A stretch of DNA of 64,000 bases from Salarias fasciatus (GCF_902148845.1 NC_043764.1:24967594-25031593), one strand, 5' to 3'; shown: positions 34,621 to 50,525, counted from the stretch's first letter. The notes: a model not told the origin generated them from the letters alone. Translations and numbers: made by a program.

Positions 34621-36050
34621 GGTTGCTGGTTCGAGTCTCGCCTTGGACGAAATGTCGTTTTCTCTGACTGTAAATTTAGAAATGTTGTTTTTTGGGTAGA
34701 CTTGAAATGCTAGTTGTTTGACAAATTTGACAATCGCTCTGATGGAAAAAAAAAAAAAAGAAGCTTTTTTGGCATACCCATTAAAACTTACAGTCAGAAT
34801 TTGGTCATTAACACAGTTTTAATTGCTGGAAACTAATAGCAGATGACTTAATCCTTTCAGAGAAACTGTTGGCCTTTTGTCAGTTAATCTTCTATTTGTT
34901 TATTATAGCATCTTCCTTTTCTGACTAGTATCTATCTATTGCCTAGCAGAAAATGTAAAACAATGTTACTGTGCCATACATGTTTTGTAAACTACAATTT
35001 CATTCAATTAAAAAAGTCACTGTAAAATTTCTGAATATGCTTTCAAAAATTGTATTCTCTCACTACCAGCTAAAAAAGCGCTTCCAAAATATCACAACAT
35101 AATATATAACCAGACTCATAAAATTCTCAATTTCACCATATTTTCAATGGTGAGGTAGTTGGGCTTCTTGACTCACAGCAAGAATGTTGTGAGATAAATA
35201 CTATCTGGGCCTCTCTGTGTGCAATTTGCATGAGTGTGGATTTCCCCCGGAAAGTCTGGTTTCCTCCCACAATTCACGACATGCACGTTTGATTAACTGG
35301 TGACTGAATTGGCCACAGGAGTAAATGTGAGTGTGTTGCTGTCTGTCTATGTATTTTCCCTGTGATGGACTGGCAGCCTTTTCCAGGGTGCATCCTGCCC
35401 TCACCCACACTTAGCTGGATTTACTCCAGTGCAACTGCACAGGATAAAACATAGTTTTAGATGGATGGATGGATGGCAAGAGTTTCCTGCTCAAGGACAC
35501 TTCCAAAACATGTATAGAGAAAGCTGGGCAAATCAAACCACCATATTGATCTGGAAAGACAGCAGATTGAGCCACAGCTGTTCCCACACAGACCTTTCTA
35601 CATGCATATTGCTGCAGTAATGCAGGTACTGTACTCGGTTAATGAGGTAATAACCCAATCTTCAACATCAAAACAATAACGTTGTAAAGTCAAGCAGCCA
35701 AAATGAGTTTACTCCAGAACTTTGCTAAGTGTGCACTCAGAAACCGGCTGGAGCGTCTTCAGGGAGCTCAGCACCGAGCCTGAGAGTTTCTCATTGAAAG
35801 AAGCCACTTGGTGTGCTTCAGGCATCCTGGGCACCATCTGCTGAGGATATAAAACACACTTTCAACTATGAGACCCCAGAAGACCCACAAAAGGCTAAAG
35901 AGACACAATATTTAATCTGGCTAATTAACACCTCAGAACACTCCTGGAGGAGTTTAAAAAAAAGCTCTCTGAAAAAGTAATAGCTGAATAATCTGGATTT
36001 TATTTATGAAAGTATTCTTCTTCATAAATACACGCCTTGCTTACAGTACA
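34621..36050. other. Intergenic region between ssr4 and arhgap4
   Basis: AT-rich unique sequence with one clear interspersed repeat (35205-35476). No exon, RNA gene or other element that I can support. Confidence 0.6.
35205..35476 (+). mobile_element. Teleost retroposon tail (LINE 3' end or derived SINE)
   Basis: The teleost-wide order of words is present: GCAATTTGCATGAGTGTGG, GGTTTCCTCCCACAATTC, TTAACTGGTGACTGAATTGGCC, GTCTATGTATTTTCCCTGTG, GATGGACTGGCAGCC, CCAGGGTGCATCCTGCC, CACAGGATAAAA and a terminal (GGAT)n. It is 5'-truncated, as usual for target-primed insertions. Relatives lie near 5.3, 48.8 and 63.3 kb. Confidence 0.7.
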
Positions 36051-36069
36051 GAAAAATTAGAATAGGCAA

Positions 36070-36075
36070 TTTATT
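36070..36075 (-). terminator. Poly(A) signal, arhgap4
   Basis: Minus-strand AATAAA about 0.46 kb after the arhgap4 stop codon. Confidence 0.4.
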
Positions 36076-36533
36076 GACAAATCAACATATAAAGACTATT
36101 TATCTGTCAAATAAGAAATATTTCATATGTACAAATTCAGAACAGCTACAGTATTCACAGTTTTCTTTATCGACTCATTTTGGATACAGCGTTTGTTTGC
36201 AGACTTTTGCAAACTTACAGCTCTGGTGCAGACAATGTTCCTGCATAATCGACACTAAATCGTACAAAACACAGTGCATTTCAAGTAATCCAGTTTCTAC
36301 ATCACGCTGCCAGTTTGCAGTCAGAATGTGAATCTGCTGTAAAAACACAAGAAGAAAAAAAAGAGCCTTTAAAATAGGCCTAAAGCAATCAAACTGGATG
36401 TCAGAAGGGGGTTATGGGTCAAGCTCTGTTCTCTAGAAATAGATGTGCTGAAAGCTACTGTCAGTGCCTTCTGACATGACACCTCAGATTTCATTAGTAT
36501 CATCCCTGTCTCTCTCCCCTGTCATCTGTCCTC

Positions 36534-38866
36534 TCAGTCCAGAGGATCTGCGGCTCTGAAGAGCCCTGCTCCTTTCCCTTTGCGGCCATCGCGCTTCCCT
36601 TTCCCCTGGACGGCTTCAGCAGGGGGATCCTGCAGTGCTTGTTTCATTAGAAGCTCCTTGAAGACGGAATCCATCTGGCGGCAGACCTCCTGCAGTATGA
36701 AATAAACACAAGTGGTAACAGTTTTTTTTTTTTTTTAACAGAGACGCTTCTGTTTGGGGATTAAAGGAAGCCAGATTTCCATGAAGTCATGCTATTCTAG
36801 CTGAATTCTTTGCAATGAGCAGCTGAGGATGAACGATTATGTTGTTGGTGAAGGAACATTCATCACTGGAGGGTCAGAGCTGGAACCAGATGAGCTCTCA
36901 CCCTGCACACCAGTTGACTTTTAAACTGAATTCAATATTTCCTAATGACTGTCATGTTGTCAGATATTGTTAAAAGTTGCTGGGATCCACAGGTAATGAA
37001 AAGCTTTGTTTTTTTTTTCTTTGGCAGTTTTGTATCTGACTATATGTACACAGTTTTCTATCTGAAAACTGTCAGAAAAATGTTAAAATGGAGAGAAAAC
37101 CAGAACTGTATTTTATTTGATCACATTGAACAGTCAGTTCTATTAAAATTTCACTGAACGGTGTAAACGTAATATTACTTAGAGCAGGTGCGTTCAACAT
37201 AGGGCCTGTGGGCCAAAACTGGCCTGCAAGAGGCTCCAAACTGGCCAGAGATAAGAAAACAGTTTTTTTGTTTTTAAAAAAATTCTTAACTTTAGAATAC
37301 ACAGCATGCTGCCATGAACGCAAACTAGCTTCAAAGTCATGTTGTTAGCTTGAGTCTGTAAAAACATGAACGACAAGACAGCTATAGGAAAAGTCTCCTG
37401 GACAAGTCACTGGATTTTGCATCAGAAAGTTTCATTAAATTTGGACTGAAGCTGAGATTATAGTGATCGTTTGCTTTTGTGAAAATATGGACATTGTCAC
37501 CTTGTACAGTCTTCACGAAGGAAAAACTTTGGTTTAAATTTAAAAGTTTTGACACTATTTTACTGATCCAGCTCACTCAGGATGAAATGTGAATGAGGCC
37601 CCTGAACTAAAACATGTTTTTCACCCCCTGTTGAACAGAGAAATTAAACATGAGTAAAAATGAAATAAGACCGACCTTGTCTACTTGTACAGTTATATCT
37701 TCAGTGGACGACTGCGGCTGACTTCTAAAAGAAAAGAAAAAAAAAATGCACACATCAGAAAACACTTCCTGAAAGCGGCAGCTCTTGTGATTCAGCCACA
37801 CTCACTGTCTGTGCACGTATCCTGGAGAGTGCATCCTCCTTGGCCTGCACTGAGGCCCCACTGGAATCTGGAGCGTCTTCCCAGCTGAAGCGACGGCGCC
37901 GCCTGCTGGTCCCACAGACGACCTGCTGTGCTCCACGGAGCCGCTGCTGTTCGCTCTCGGTCGTTTACTCTGTGCGGAGGCTGGAGTGGAGGCTCCGGTC
38001 TCCAGATCTGCAGTAAACATGAAAACCTGATTGAAACATGATCGCAGTTTGAAAGAAATGATCGTCCAAGATAAGCAAAAAAAAAAATCCCACCATCTTT
38101 ACTGTGATACGCTTCCAACTCTCCTTCTTCGATGTTCGCCTCACTGTGAAACAGAATCTTCCTGTTAGATACTTCTCAATATCACGAGTGTCTCAGTTAA
38201 AAATAATTTCGCTCTGTCATACCAGTCGTCCTGCTCCAGCGTCATGCATTTTTCATACACGGGCCCTCCCACTTGGCCCTGGCTGGGGAAGATGCTCTCG
38301 TGCTGGACGATGAGGCTCTTGACCAGAGCGTTGATCTGCGGCTGCAGGGTGACCACGTCGTCGTCCTGATCGCCGCGCAGCAGGCTGGGGCCGAAGCACA
38401 CGGCCAGGTTGTACGGCTGCATCATGTTCTCGTCGCTGTACTGAGACACGCTGGAGGCCGGGCAGAGAGGAGCGATCGGCAGGTGGTTCAAAAGAAAAGT
38501 TCAACAGTTCTTGAACTAATAACCTGAACACAACATGAGTCACTTCCTTAAACTCAATCCGAGGTTTAAATTACTACATTTGTTTGGTCGTATTGTTCTT
38601 TTCTTCAATAATTTCCTTGTTGCCACCTGGACTTTAGTTTTTCACTTCCATCAAAAGGTAATTCAGTCCTTCCTCATTTTAAAAAAAAAAAAATGTAAAA
38701 GGTGAAACTGCGGAGTGAAATACTCACTGATGGAGGAATGCGAAGAGGTATCTCATGACGACAATGACGGGTTCCGGGTACGAGCAGATGACCGTCTTCA
38801 GCTGAGCGGCCCTCTCTGCCTCGCTGCTTATTTCTGCCCGAGGACGAGAGATGACGGTGAGCTGCA

Positions 38867-38926
<60 letters not shown>

Positions 38927-41096
38927 CGAGGATGAGTAACACTCACGGGCGTGCTCCAGGAGCTGACTGGTGCTGTCGATGGGGAAGAGCGGATTCTCCA
39001 GACTTCGGAAATACAGCTTCAGCACCCCGGCCACCGAGTCCAGGTCGTAGCTGCGCTCGGCCAGCGGGTCCTCTCCTGCAGGGGGCGCCCACAGCACACT
39101 GCCCCACATTATTAAAGCTCCACACCCAGCAGAGCTGCTCTGCTCCAACACGATACACACACACAAAAATCTACCTCGCTCAAACGCGTCTCTCAGGGCG
39201 TTGACTTCCGTTTGAGACCCCGGCACTCGAAAGATCCCTTCGTGGTGAAGCCCTGATGGTCAAACAGGATTTCTTAATCAAAGAGAACTTAATGTTTACC
39301 GACATTATCAATGGAAACTACATAAATCGCAAACTTTCAATATTGTGTTAATGTCGTCCATTTTCCAGTGGATGCTAGAGAGAGGATCCTTTTTGCCAAA
39401 GTGGTGTTTTAAATTTACGCTCGGCAGCTTTATTTATTCTGCAAAGCTGCACATGTTTATCTGCCGTCTTAAAGAAAACTCACCATTTAGGTTGATGAAG
39501 CAAATGCAACTTTCCACAACTATTGGAATTTGTTGTCCTGAAGCCTGAAAACAAAAGAAAACATTTGAGAAGATTCACACAGCAAAAAAAAAAAAAAAAG
39601 AAAGTTTTAAAGCAGTTAAATGAGTTTGATGGCAGCTACCTGTATGAAGGACAACATGTCTCCGTTGAACAGTTTGTGGTTGTGGATCAAATTGCCAGCG
39701 GACTGATTTCTCCGGACGCGTCCAAACTTCCCCGGGAGTCTGCAGAAGAGAGAAAATACGAGTGACGTCCAAATAATAAAACTGCACAAACAGAATTAAC
39801 CCAGAAGAACCGTCATTAACAGCCATTTACCTCGGCTGGTGCTCGTCTGATGCTTCAGCTGGGAAAGAAGAAGAAAAAACAAAAAACACTATTTTCACCC
39901 AGATACAACTAAAGAAGTGTACAGATTTGATGACATTGCAACACGTTGCTCAGCATGACTTGTTCAGGGAGAAAAGCAGAACCAATACCTTTTTCCACTG
40001 CTACTTTTAGCAAGTCATGTTTGGCTTGCAGTTTGGACACCAGAGAACTGCCGACCAGATACTCTCTGACTTTCTGAAAGACACGTCGGATCATAGTTAG
40101 AGCCGTCCTCTCATCACCATGAGTCAGCAGAGATCAGAAACTCCCCGGAGCAAACTGTCAAAGATCAGACTTGACTCTGATGTGGAGGATTTAAAAACGA
40201 AAAGAAACGGACTCACAGTGAAGTAAACATTTTCGATTTCCTGCAGGTTGGCTCTGCGTCGGGCCGCGCTGGGTTTGACCGTGTTGTTCTCGGCGCCGTC
40301 CTCCTGAGACGCCTCCAGATCGTCGTCGCCGATTCCGTCCAGCAGGGAAGTCCGAGCCGCCGACACGCTCACGCCGGCCTGGGGGGATTGACACGAAAGC
40401 CGAGGCATCGTGTGTGTTCTGTCACGGAACACATGGCGCCGTCAGCAGCAAGAGACACTGTTCCAACTAGGGAAGTGGGAAAGTCTGGAAATCTGGCGCG
40501 TAGATTTGTCATCACATTATTACTGCATGAGAGTTTTCTTCCGGCAAGTAGGTTTTTACAACATACCTCTGACATGTTTCGACAGCGTTCTCCTGTATTA
40601 GTCAGAAATGTCAAAAAAATTCTACTGAACAAAGACATAATGAGCTAGCAGCTGAAAGTATCTGTTCTTCTTTAGTTAAAAGTGGATTTCTCAGCAGATT
40701 TGTATGTTTTTGAAGTCGACCACGCTCCCAAACAGCAAGTACAGTTCCACGTACGACCACAGATGGCCTGGAATAAAAAGGAGGAAGTGACTCTCTATAT
40801 CGAGAAACTTACAGTTGCTAATTCATCACTTTTTATTAAATACTTCTCTTTCCTCGTCTTTGCTGAAACTCGCACCACAGAAATAATCTGTGAAGCAGAA
40901 ACAGTGTGGAATGAATAAAATGTTAAAGATGCTTGTGCTTTACCTCCTCCGTCTCCTGAGTGACGGCTTTCAGCCGGGTCTGGATCTGCCTGAACCTGGT
41001 GTCCAGCTCGCATCTCATCTCAGACTCTGCACTGACCTCAGAAACCTGCGGGAACGCAAACGGGTGCGTGACCACACTGAGGAGTCCGCCAAGCAT

Positions 41097-41137
<41 letters not shown>

Positions 41138-41587
41138 GGTCCCCGTCGTGAGGCTGGTAGGGGAAGCGCAGCGGCATGGAGAAGGTGCTGTAGTGGTCCT
41201 GGAGGAGGGCGTCTCGGTCCCGGCTCTGGTCCAGGCCCGACACGGCGTCCTGCAGCTGCTGCAGACCCGAGCTCAGGCTCTTCTGGACCCGCCACCGTCT
41301 GGACAGGTAGGCCTGCATCACCCGGCTCAGGGAGAGGTGGTACCCGACATCTGCACACTGAACCGAGACCCCAGACAGAACGCTTATGTTTTCCTTTAGA
41401 GAAACGGAGTGAAAACCGAACAGCTGGATGGACTCACGTCTATCAGAGCGGAGATGTCCTGGAGGTAGTACTTATTCATGGAGGAATTGACTGCAGCCAG
41501 GTTCAGCAGGTAATCATTACGAGCCTTGCTGCACTTCAGGTGTATCTCTTTCACTTTTCCTTGTCTCTATAACAGAATCAAACAGTC

Positions 41588-41625
<38 letters not shown>

Positions 41626-42726
41626 CAGAAACGTATGAACGCTGCGTTAAGTGATTTACCTTTTCTATCAGTCTCTCCAGTTTCTTTGCGCTCTGCTTTT
41701 GTTTCTCCTCCTGTTTCTCGGCCTCTCGCAGCTTCCCCTCAGCACACACGAAGTCGGAGTGGTACTGGTAGTACGTCCGCCACGCCTGCTCAAAGCACAC
41801 ACAAACACACTGCTTTTCTCTGCGTGTTTGGGAAACAAAGCGTCTGAAGCGAGCCGGCGATCACTCACAGTCTGCAGCTCTGTGGTGACTTTGAGTAAAC
41901 CGTCCTGCAGCAGAGTGCAGATGTCTTTACTCTGCAGGGAGGAGGAATTAGAGAGCTGTGAAACGAAATCTCAGGGTGAAAACCAGACAGGCGCACGCTG
42001 CAGAAGCGGACACCTGTCTGGCGAGCGACAGATGTTTGTGCGAGCGTACCTTCTTGGCGAGGCGCTGCGTGTATTCCAGGCAGTGTGTGAGCGGCTGGAT
42101 CAGGACGCTGCTGCAGTTTTCGCTCAGGCCGTTGTGATCGCGGCTGTCCTGTCGGGTCTGAGACAGAAGAGCCAGCCAGACCTGCGCGACCGACGAGTGA
42201 CTGCTGGGCTCCTTCCTGAGGACATTCACATGGACAGAAGTTAAAAAACACGTCAGACGGCCTGAAAACAGTATTCCAGTGCATCATTTGCGGGCTGTTA
42301 TTACTTCTTGATCCTGGAAGTGAACTTTTCGGCCAGTTTCTCCAGAGAGCGGGAATACTCGCTCTCGATCTCCCCTCGCCTCCGCAGGTAGTCGGAGAGG
42401 TCCTGCAGCTGCTGGCTCTTCTGCTCAAGTTGCACGTCCAACACTTTCAGCTGGTCCACGAGCTGGCACCGCACCTCTGAGGGAGAGAACGCCAACAGGC
42501 CGGGTAAACAGAAAGGAACCGCCAGGGGAGCGAAGCTGACTCACTCTGAAACACCCGGGGCTGCAGGGCGACAAACCGTGCAAAGCTGGTTTCTCCCTCA
42601 TCCAACTCAAAAACACAAGAACAAAAACATACATGTCAGGACAAAAATAAACCTGCTACCTTTGATTTGCGTGTCATAATCCACGATGCCGACTTTCTCC
42701 TTTCGCAGCTTGACGTGGGAAGACAT
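36534..42726 (-). CDS. arhgap4: Rho GTPase-activating protein 4 (F-BAR + RhoGAP)
   Basis: srGAP-family regulator of Rho GTPases at the membrane and cytoskeleton. Coding exons: 42726-42660, 42476-42305, 42215-42050, 41931-41869, 41785-41660, 41566-41438, 41357-41136, 41045-40944, 40378-40217, 40073-39989, 39858-39831, 39739-39640, 39544-39484, 39252-39175, 39075-38947, 38833-38728, 38450-38223, 38143-38094, 38007-37806, 37724-37676, 36689-36534 (2481 bp, 826 aa), all in frame. The F-BAR part (first ~320 aa) has SEYSRSLEKLAEKF and EAEKQEEKQKQSAKKLERL. The RhoGAP part (~460-650) has EGIFRVPGSQ with its Arg finger (~R503), DLDSVAGVLKLYFRSLENPLF and YSDENMMQPYNLAVCFGPSL. The C-terminal MDSVFKELL motif is kept. 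Human ARHGAP4 (946 aa) has an SH3 domain after RhoGAP; none is encoded here. An acceptor 23 bases before the ATG (exon start 42749) implies a noncoding first exon upstream. Confidence 0.92.
36690..37675 (-). other. Last arhgap4 intron
   Basis: 986-bp intron largely occupied by a hAT-like nonautonomous element (37185-37630). The flanking exons join the segment preceding MDSVFKELL without a gap, so no SH3 exon is expected here and none was seen. Confidence 0.75.
37185..37630 (+). mobile_element. hAT-like nonautonomous DNA transposon, about 446 bp
   Basis: It starts CAGGTGCGTTCAACATAGGG and ends GTTTTTCACCCCCTG, imperfect inverted termini. The subterminal GGCCTGTGGGCC and GGCCCCTGAACTAAAAC words are typical of a repeat family common in teleosts. 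It lies in the last arhgap4 intron and encodes no transposase. No clear 8-bp target duplication was found, so the ends may be off by a few bases. Confidence 0.6.
38868..38924. repeat. (CA)n microsatellite in arhgap4
   Basis: About 28 CA units fill half of the 113-bp intron between coding exons 15 and 16. On the transcript it is a (GU)n tract between the donor and the acceptor. Confidence 0.95.
41099..41135. repeat. (CA)n microsatellite forming the arhgap4 exon 7 donor
   Basis: On the minus strand exon 7 ends CAG at 41136 and the intron begins with GTGTGTGTG, so the first 37 bases of the 90-bp intron are the microsatellite itself. Confidence 0.92.
41590..41620. repeat. (GT)n microsatellite in arhgap4
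   Basis: GT array in the short intron between coding exons 5 and 6, about 24 bp from the exon 6 acceptor. Confidence 0.9.
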
Positions 42727-44080
42727 CGTTGCCCCGACTGGGTGAAATTCTGCACGAAGCGAACAAAACAAAACCAACACTTTAAACCGCTGAGGTTTCC
42801 CCACATGAGCACAAGTTTCATTTTCTCCAGCAGCACGACCATGTCTGACCTACTGCTGCACCCTAACCAGACACCCTCCACCGGCTTCCTCCCACCAACG
42901 CAAAGAGCCAAAACAGCATGTTCCCCTTACTGTAACACATCTCCTCCACACCGGTCGCCCTCAGTCGCGCCGCGCCGCGCCGTCCTGCCCGGCGGACAAA
43001 ACCAGCTGACATGTGTCGCCTGCCGCACCGGTCACGCTGCAGAACTGCATGTCGGGTAAAAATAGCTCTAGTAACATCTCGGCTGCCCTAAAAATAGGGG
43101 TGAACCACAAGGCGTACAACTGTGTTTGTGCTGAGGGCTACAGGTGGTTTCACCAGTGAGAGGATCTATCCTACAATCAGAGGCCGGGCAGCAGATCCCA
43201 CTGGGTTTCACCTCATTACTGCAGCACTAGGATGACCTCTTCACAGGAAAAGTGAATTCAAAAGTAAAGCCATGAGGCCTCAGTGATATAAACACGGTCC
43301 AACTAAAACTTTGCCCCTCAGACGGGACAGAAGGAAAGCCTGAAACATGAAGCCGCAGCATGATTTCACCCATTTTCACACATCATTTTTTAGCATAATA
43401 ATTACTGCGCTTTACCAAAAAGAGGAAGTCCGGGGGTCTTTTCCTGCTGCATCACAAGCTTTAGTAAAAAATGGTCACACACTCTCTCTCTCTTCACCCC
43501 TTGAGTTCCCCTTTTTTCACGAGCCAAATGTCACTCATCAGCATTCCTCCTCAGCTGAAGTGAAGCCCATCCGACTGACCTGCTGGGAGCGAGGCAGCGT
43601 TTCAGCCGAGCCGCCTGAAGAAAGCAGTCTCATTCTCATTTTTCCACACTGTGTCACCCTTTTCCATTATAGCCCTTCCATTCTTTCACTGTGCGATCAG
43701 CCATGAATCACCACCTCCCGTCGTCACAATCTGGTACCATATTTTATTTAAAAGGATACTCCTCAGAGACGACTTCCACGGTCGTGTTTCAGCCGCCCTC
43801 CCGGTGATTTTCACTCGCCTCATTTTAGGGTTTTACAAGTGCTGACAGATGCTGCCTGAGCTGTGAAACGTTCATGGCTTCAGGGCCCTGTCTCAACCAA
43901 AATAAACCCGGCAAGGCAGAGGCTGTTAACGGCCACACTTTCAGCTCGAAAACATGTTTGTGGAGGATTTAAATAGCCTTGCCTGTCTTGAGTAGTAGAG
44001 AGAAGCCAGAAGATGAATCTGATGAAGTTTTACAAAACGACGCAGTAAGTTTAAAAGAGAGAAAGAGAGAGAGTCGTACC

Positions 44081-44219
44081 TGAGGAGGAGCGGTCCTGAC
44101 TTGCCTCGTCTCCAGACTGAGGCAACTAAATAATGCCAGTTAATAGCACAGTGAACTGTTTCACCTCCCCCTCACATTGGACACGGATGGATGTGGGTGG
44201 AGTGGAGCTCATCTCTCTC

Positions 44220-44268
<49 letters not shown>

Positions 44269-44540
44269 TTCACTCTGCTGGCCTGGCTTCTCATCCCTCT
44301 CGCGTGTTCAGTGTCTGACTGTGCTTGTGTGCGATGAGTGTAAACCTTTTTTTTTTTTTTTTTTCTTACCCGAGCCCAGTCCTTCCTCTGCCTCCCGGGC
44401 TCCTCGGCAGGTCTGCAGTCCGATCCCCGACGCCAGCTGCCGCCCCTGATTGGTCCCTCCTCAGCCGGCTGCTTGAGTGAAATCAGCTGCTCGGGAGTTC
44501 AGGTGGACAGGAAAGCTTCTCAGATCCACCAGCGTGTCCA
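44081..44540 (-). promoter_or_regulatory. Candidate arhgap4 promoter and noncoding exon
   Basis: Minus-strand GAGGCAAGTCAGG... runs to CCTCAG|GTACGA, a good donor at 44080, preceded by a GC-rich stretch with a CCAAT box (ATTGGT on the plus strand, near 44449). The first coding exon of arhgap4 begins after an acceptor at 42750, so an upstream exon is required; this is the best candidate. The (CT)n and poly-T tracts lie inside the stretch. Confidence 0.35.
44212..44265. repeat. (CT)n microsatellite
   Basis: Nearly pure CT array in the arhgap4 5' region. Confidence 0.92.
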
Positions 44541-46655
44541 CAAACTGTCAAGAGGGCAACGTATGAGTCAGTACCGGCTCATCTCACGAGTTCACCGTTT
44601 CACATTAAAGTGAGCATATTCACTGACTTCCTTTACTGTCAACCACAGGAAAACCATAAACAAAACAAAAAAAACAAAAAAAAAAACCAGAATGTTGTGA
44701 AACTTATTGAGATGACTTCGGTCTGTATGAGGTTTGGATTTTGTGTAAATACTGACAAAGTCAAGTTACTTCTGCTTAAAACTTCTCTTCTAATATAAAC
44801 ACTGATGGGTTTTTAAGAACTGACAAAAACACACCAGCCCTATAATGGATAAAATATTTATACTAACATCTGACTGTAAAGAAGAAAAAAAACACTATAA
44901 CTGCACTGAGAGAGTGAAATATCCAAACCGATGGAAGATTTGTCATGAGCGGCACAAACATGGCCGTTGTCTTCTCGCACGTTGAGCTGAAAAGTGTGAA
45001 ATGGCACGGAGGTGTGAATTTCAGCTATTTGTGACAAAGAGCCCAACTTTTTGAAAGGTCGCTGAGCATAATTTGCAGTTTTCTCTCCCGTACACTTCTC
45101 ACTTGCCGCCGTTTCCTTCCTCTAACAGACCATGGGCTGCTGTTGTGCAAGAGCAGTCTAAAAAAAATAAAACACTTGGAAGACATATTTGAGTCGGTGT
45201 GATAACAGATGAGCGAAACATTTTCAGCTTAAAGTGAAGTCAACTCCCAAACCATCGGGAATGTTAAATACATCTTTACACTCGGCTGTCAACGAGGATT
45301 CGGGTTTAGAGGGCAGACAGATTCATTGAGGTAAATTTAAAGTGTCATTCAGCAGGTTTTACGTCCACGAAAAGACAGATGGGAGACACATCCCGGTGAG
45401 GCCTGGAAGCCTGGCGGAGGCAGGGAGGGATCATTTACAGGCTCCACAGCAAGTCAGAGCAAAGCTGCTCTAAATGACTACTTTGATTCAGTGATGAAAA
45501 CTCTTCTTTCACGACTGTGAGGAGTGACTTCTGAAGTATTTCTCCTCAATTTGTCACCGTGTCTGTGTGGGTTTCCTGCTCAAGATGAGTTCTTTATATA
45601 ATGCAGCGAGTCTGAATGGAGCTGAGGGATGGATGTGTGTGTGTGTGTGTTGACCCTGTGATGCCCCAGGCACCGATGAAGGATGAGTTTCCACTCTCAA
45701 TAGATGTCTTGATAGATCTCTGGGGATATTGGAATGGATGGAGAATCAATGGCTCCTGCACCTCACTCCTCAAGGAGGACACTGTTTCTACCAATAGAAC
45801 ATTTAGACCTATTGATTGTACTGATAAGTAAAAAAACAGGATATAAATCCAGTCAGATTAAATGTGTTTATCGTGTCCACAGAGCACAGACAGCAGGCAG
45901 CGTTCACAGTCATCTCATGTCAGTCCATCTGAATAGGGTGGAAACTTTTACATATTAAACATTGCCGTGCACGGTTGACCATAGTCAGCAGATTTTTTAA
46001 AAAAGCTAAACAAATCAGAATAACGCTGTATGGGTGGAAAACAGCTGTTTATTATGAAATTAGCTTTGCTCTTACTTTTGTCTCTTCCTGTTAAAAGTGG
46101 CTGGGAGACATTAGATGAGTTTGTTAACAATCAAATCATTAACTCACACAAAGTTCATCTGAATACATTAATTTGGTTTTTCACCAAAAGTAACACATTT
46201 AGTGAAACTTCATTGACTGTAGTAGCAGTAAATTACAGCTCATATTAGAGTGAGACTTACCTGTTGTTGAATAAAGTGGTGGTGTGACACTCCTGCCTCG
46301 CTTTATAAGGTGGAATTCAACACAATGCTAACTTGTTTAGCACATTATCGCAGATCAAAGGTCAAGGTGGAGTCGTTTCCATCCACAGCACCAGCAGGTG
46401 GCGCCACATCCTGCTTATTCATCCATGTTGGGAGAATTCATGCATGAAATCTACATCTGCTCACAAATTTAACAGCCATAGTGCATCTACTGTATCTCAT
46501 GCTTTGAACAGATATTTCATAATTTAATTCCCACTCATGTAAATTCAGTAAATAATCTGAATTTTACAACTTTTGAACTTCTTTTTGTATTTTAAGAGCT
46601 CATGCTTCATCCTCAGGAAACACTGAAATAACGAACACCAACACTGTTTGAAAGA

Positions 46656-46661
46656 TTTATT
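46656..46661 (-). terminator. Poly(A) signal, naa10
   Basis: Minus-strand AATAAA 0.26 kb after the naa10 stop. An ATTAAA variant occurs nearer the stop, near 46850. Confidence 0.45.
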
Positions 46662-46924
46662 TGCATTACTCTTCTTTAAAAAAACTTAAGACCGAATTAA
46701 AAAGCACAAGTTGTCTTTAGATCTGGGCCTCCACATGTTGCCAGCAGGAGTCAAATAAAGATGTTCAGGCAGTAGTTTAGGTTTAATTTGGAGAAGTCTG
46801 TCGAGTCACAGCAGAAGAGAAGAACTCTGGTGATGAAAATGTTGCTCTTTAATGCACAGGCGCGGCAATCCGTGAAAGCGCAGATAAAAAGAGGATGGTT
46901 TTAAAAATGTCTGGGTGTGCGGCG

Positions 46925-50320
<3,396 letters not shown>

Positions 50321-50341
<21 letters not shown>

Positions 50342-50525
50342 TTTGTCAACTCTCACTCTTTCAACACGACGGGAAAAGAGATGAACTATGCCGCGCTGCT
50401 CCGAACAGTCATAATAGTCAAACTGCTGGTTTAAAGGTTTGTTTCGTTAGCCTAGCTGCGAGCTAGCCAGGAGGAGCGAGAGGAAGGAGCACGCGACAAT
50501 AACCACCGGGACTTCCGGTGAAACG
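50321..50525 (-). promoter_or_regulatory. naa10 promoter, CpG-rich
   Basis: The sequence around and upstream of the naa10 first exon is CpG-rich. CACCGGAAGT on the minus strand (50511-50520), an ETS-family site, lies 170 bp upstream of the ATG. There is no TATA box, as expected for a housekeeping gene. Confidence 0.55.

Larger units (their letters stand above)
42727..46650. other. arhgap4 5' region and intergenic DNA up to naa10
   Basis: It contains the arhgap4 5'UTR acceptor (exon start 42749), a GC-rich patch with GCGCCGCGCCGCGCC near 42970, a candidate upstream 5'UTR exon ending at 44081 on the minus strand (CCTCAG|GTACGA), a (CT)n tract (44212-44265), poly-T (44347-44364) and an inverted CCAAT box near 44449. 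The rest (about 44.6-46.6 kb) is AT-rich with no supportable gene. Confidence 0.5.

Noticed and set aside
36690-37675. Hidden SH3 exon of arhgap4
   Set aside because: The intron lies after the segment that should follow SH3 and is filled by a transposon; no ALYDF- or WW-containing frame is present.
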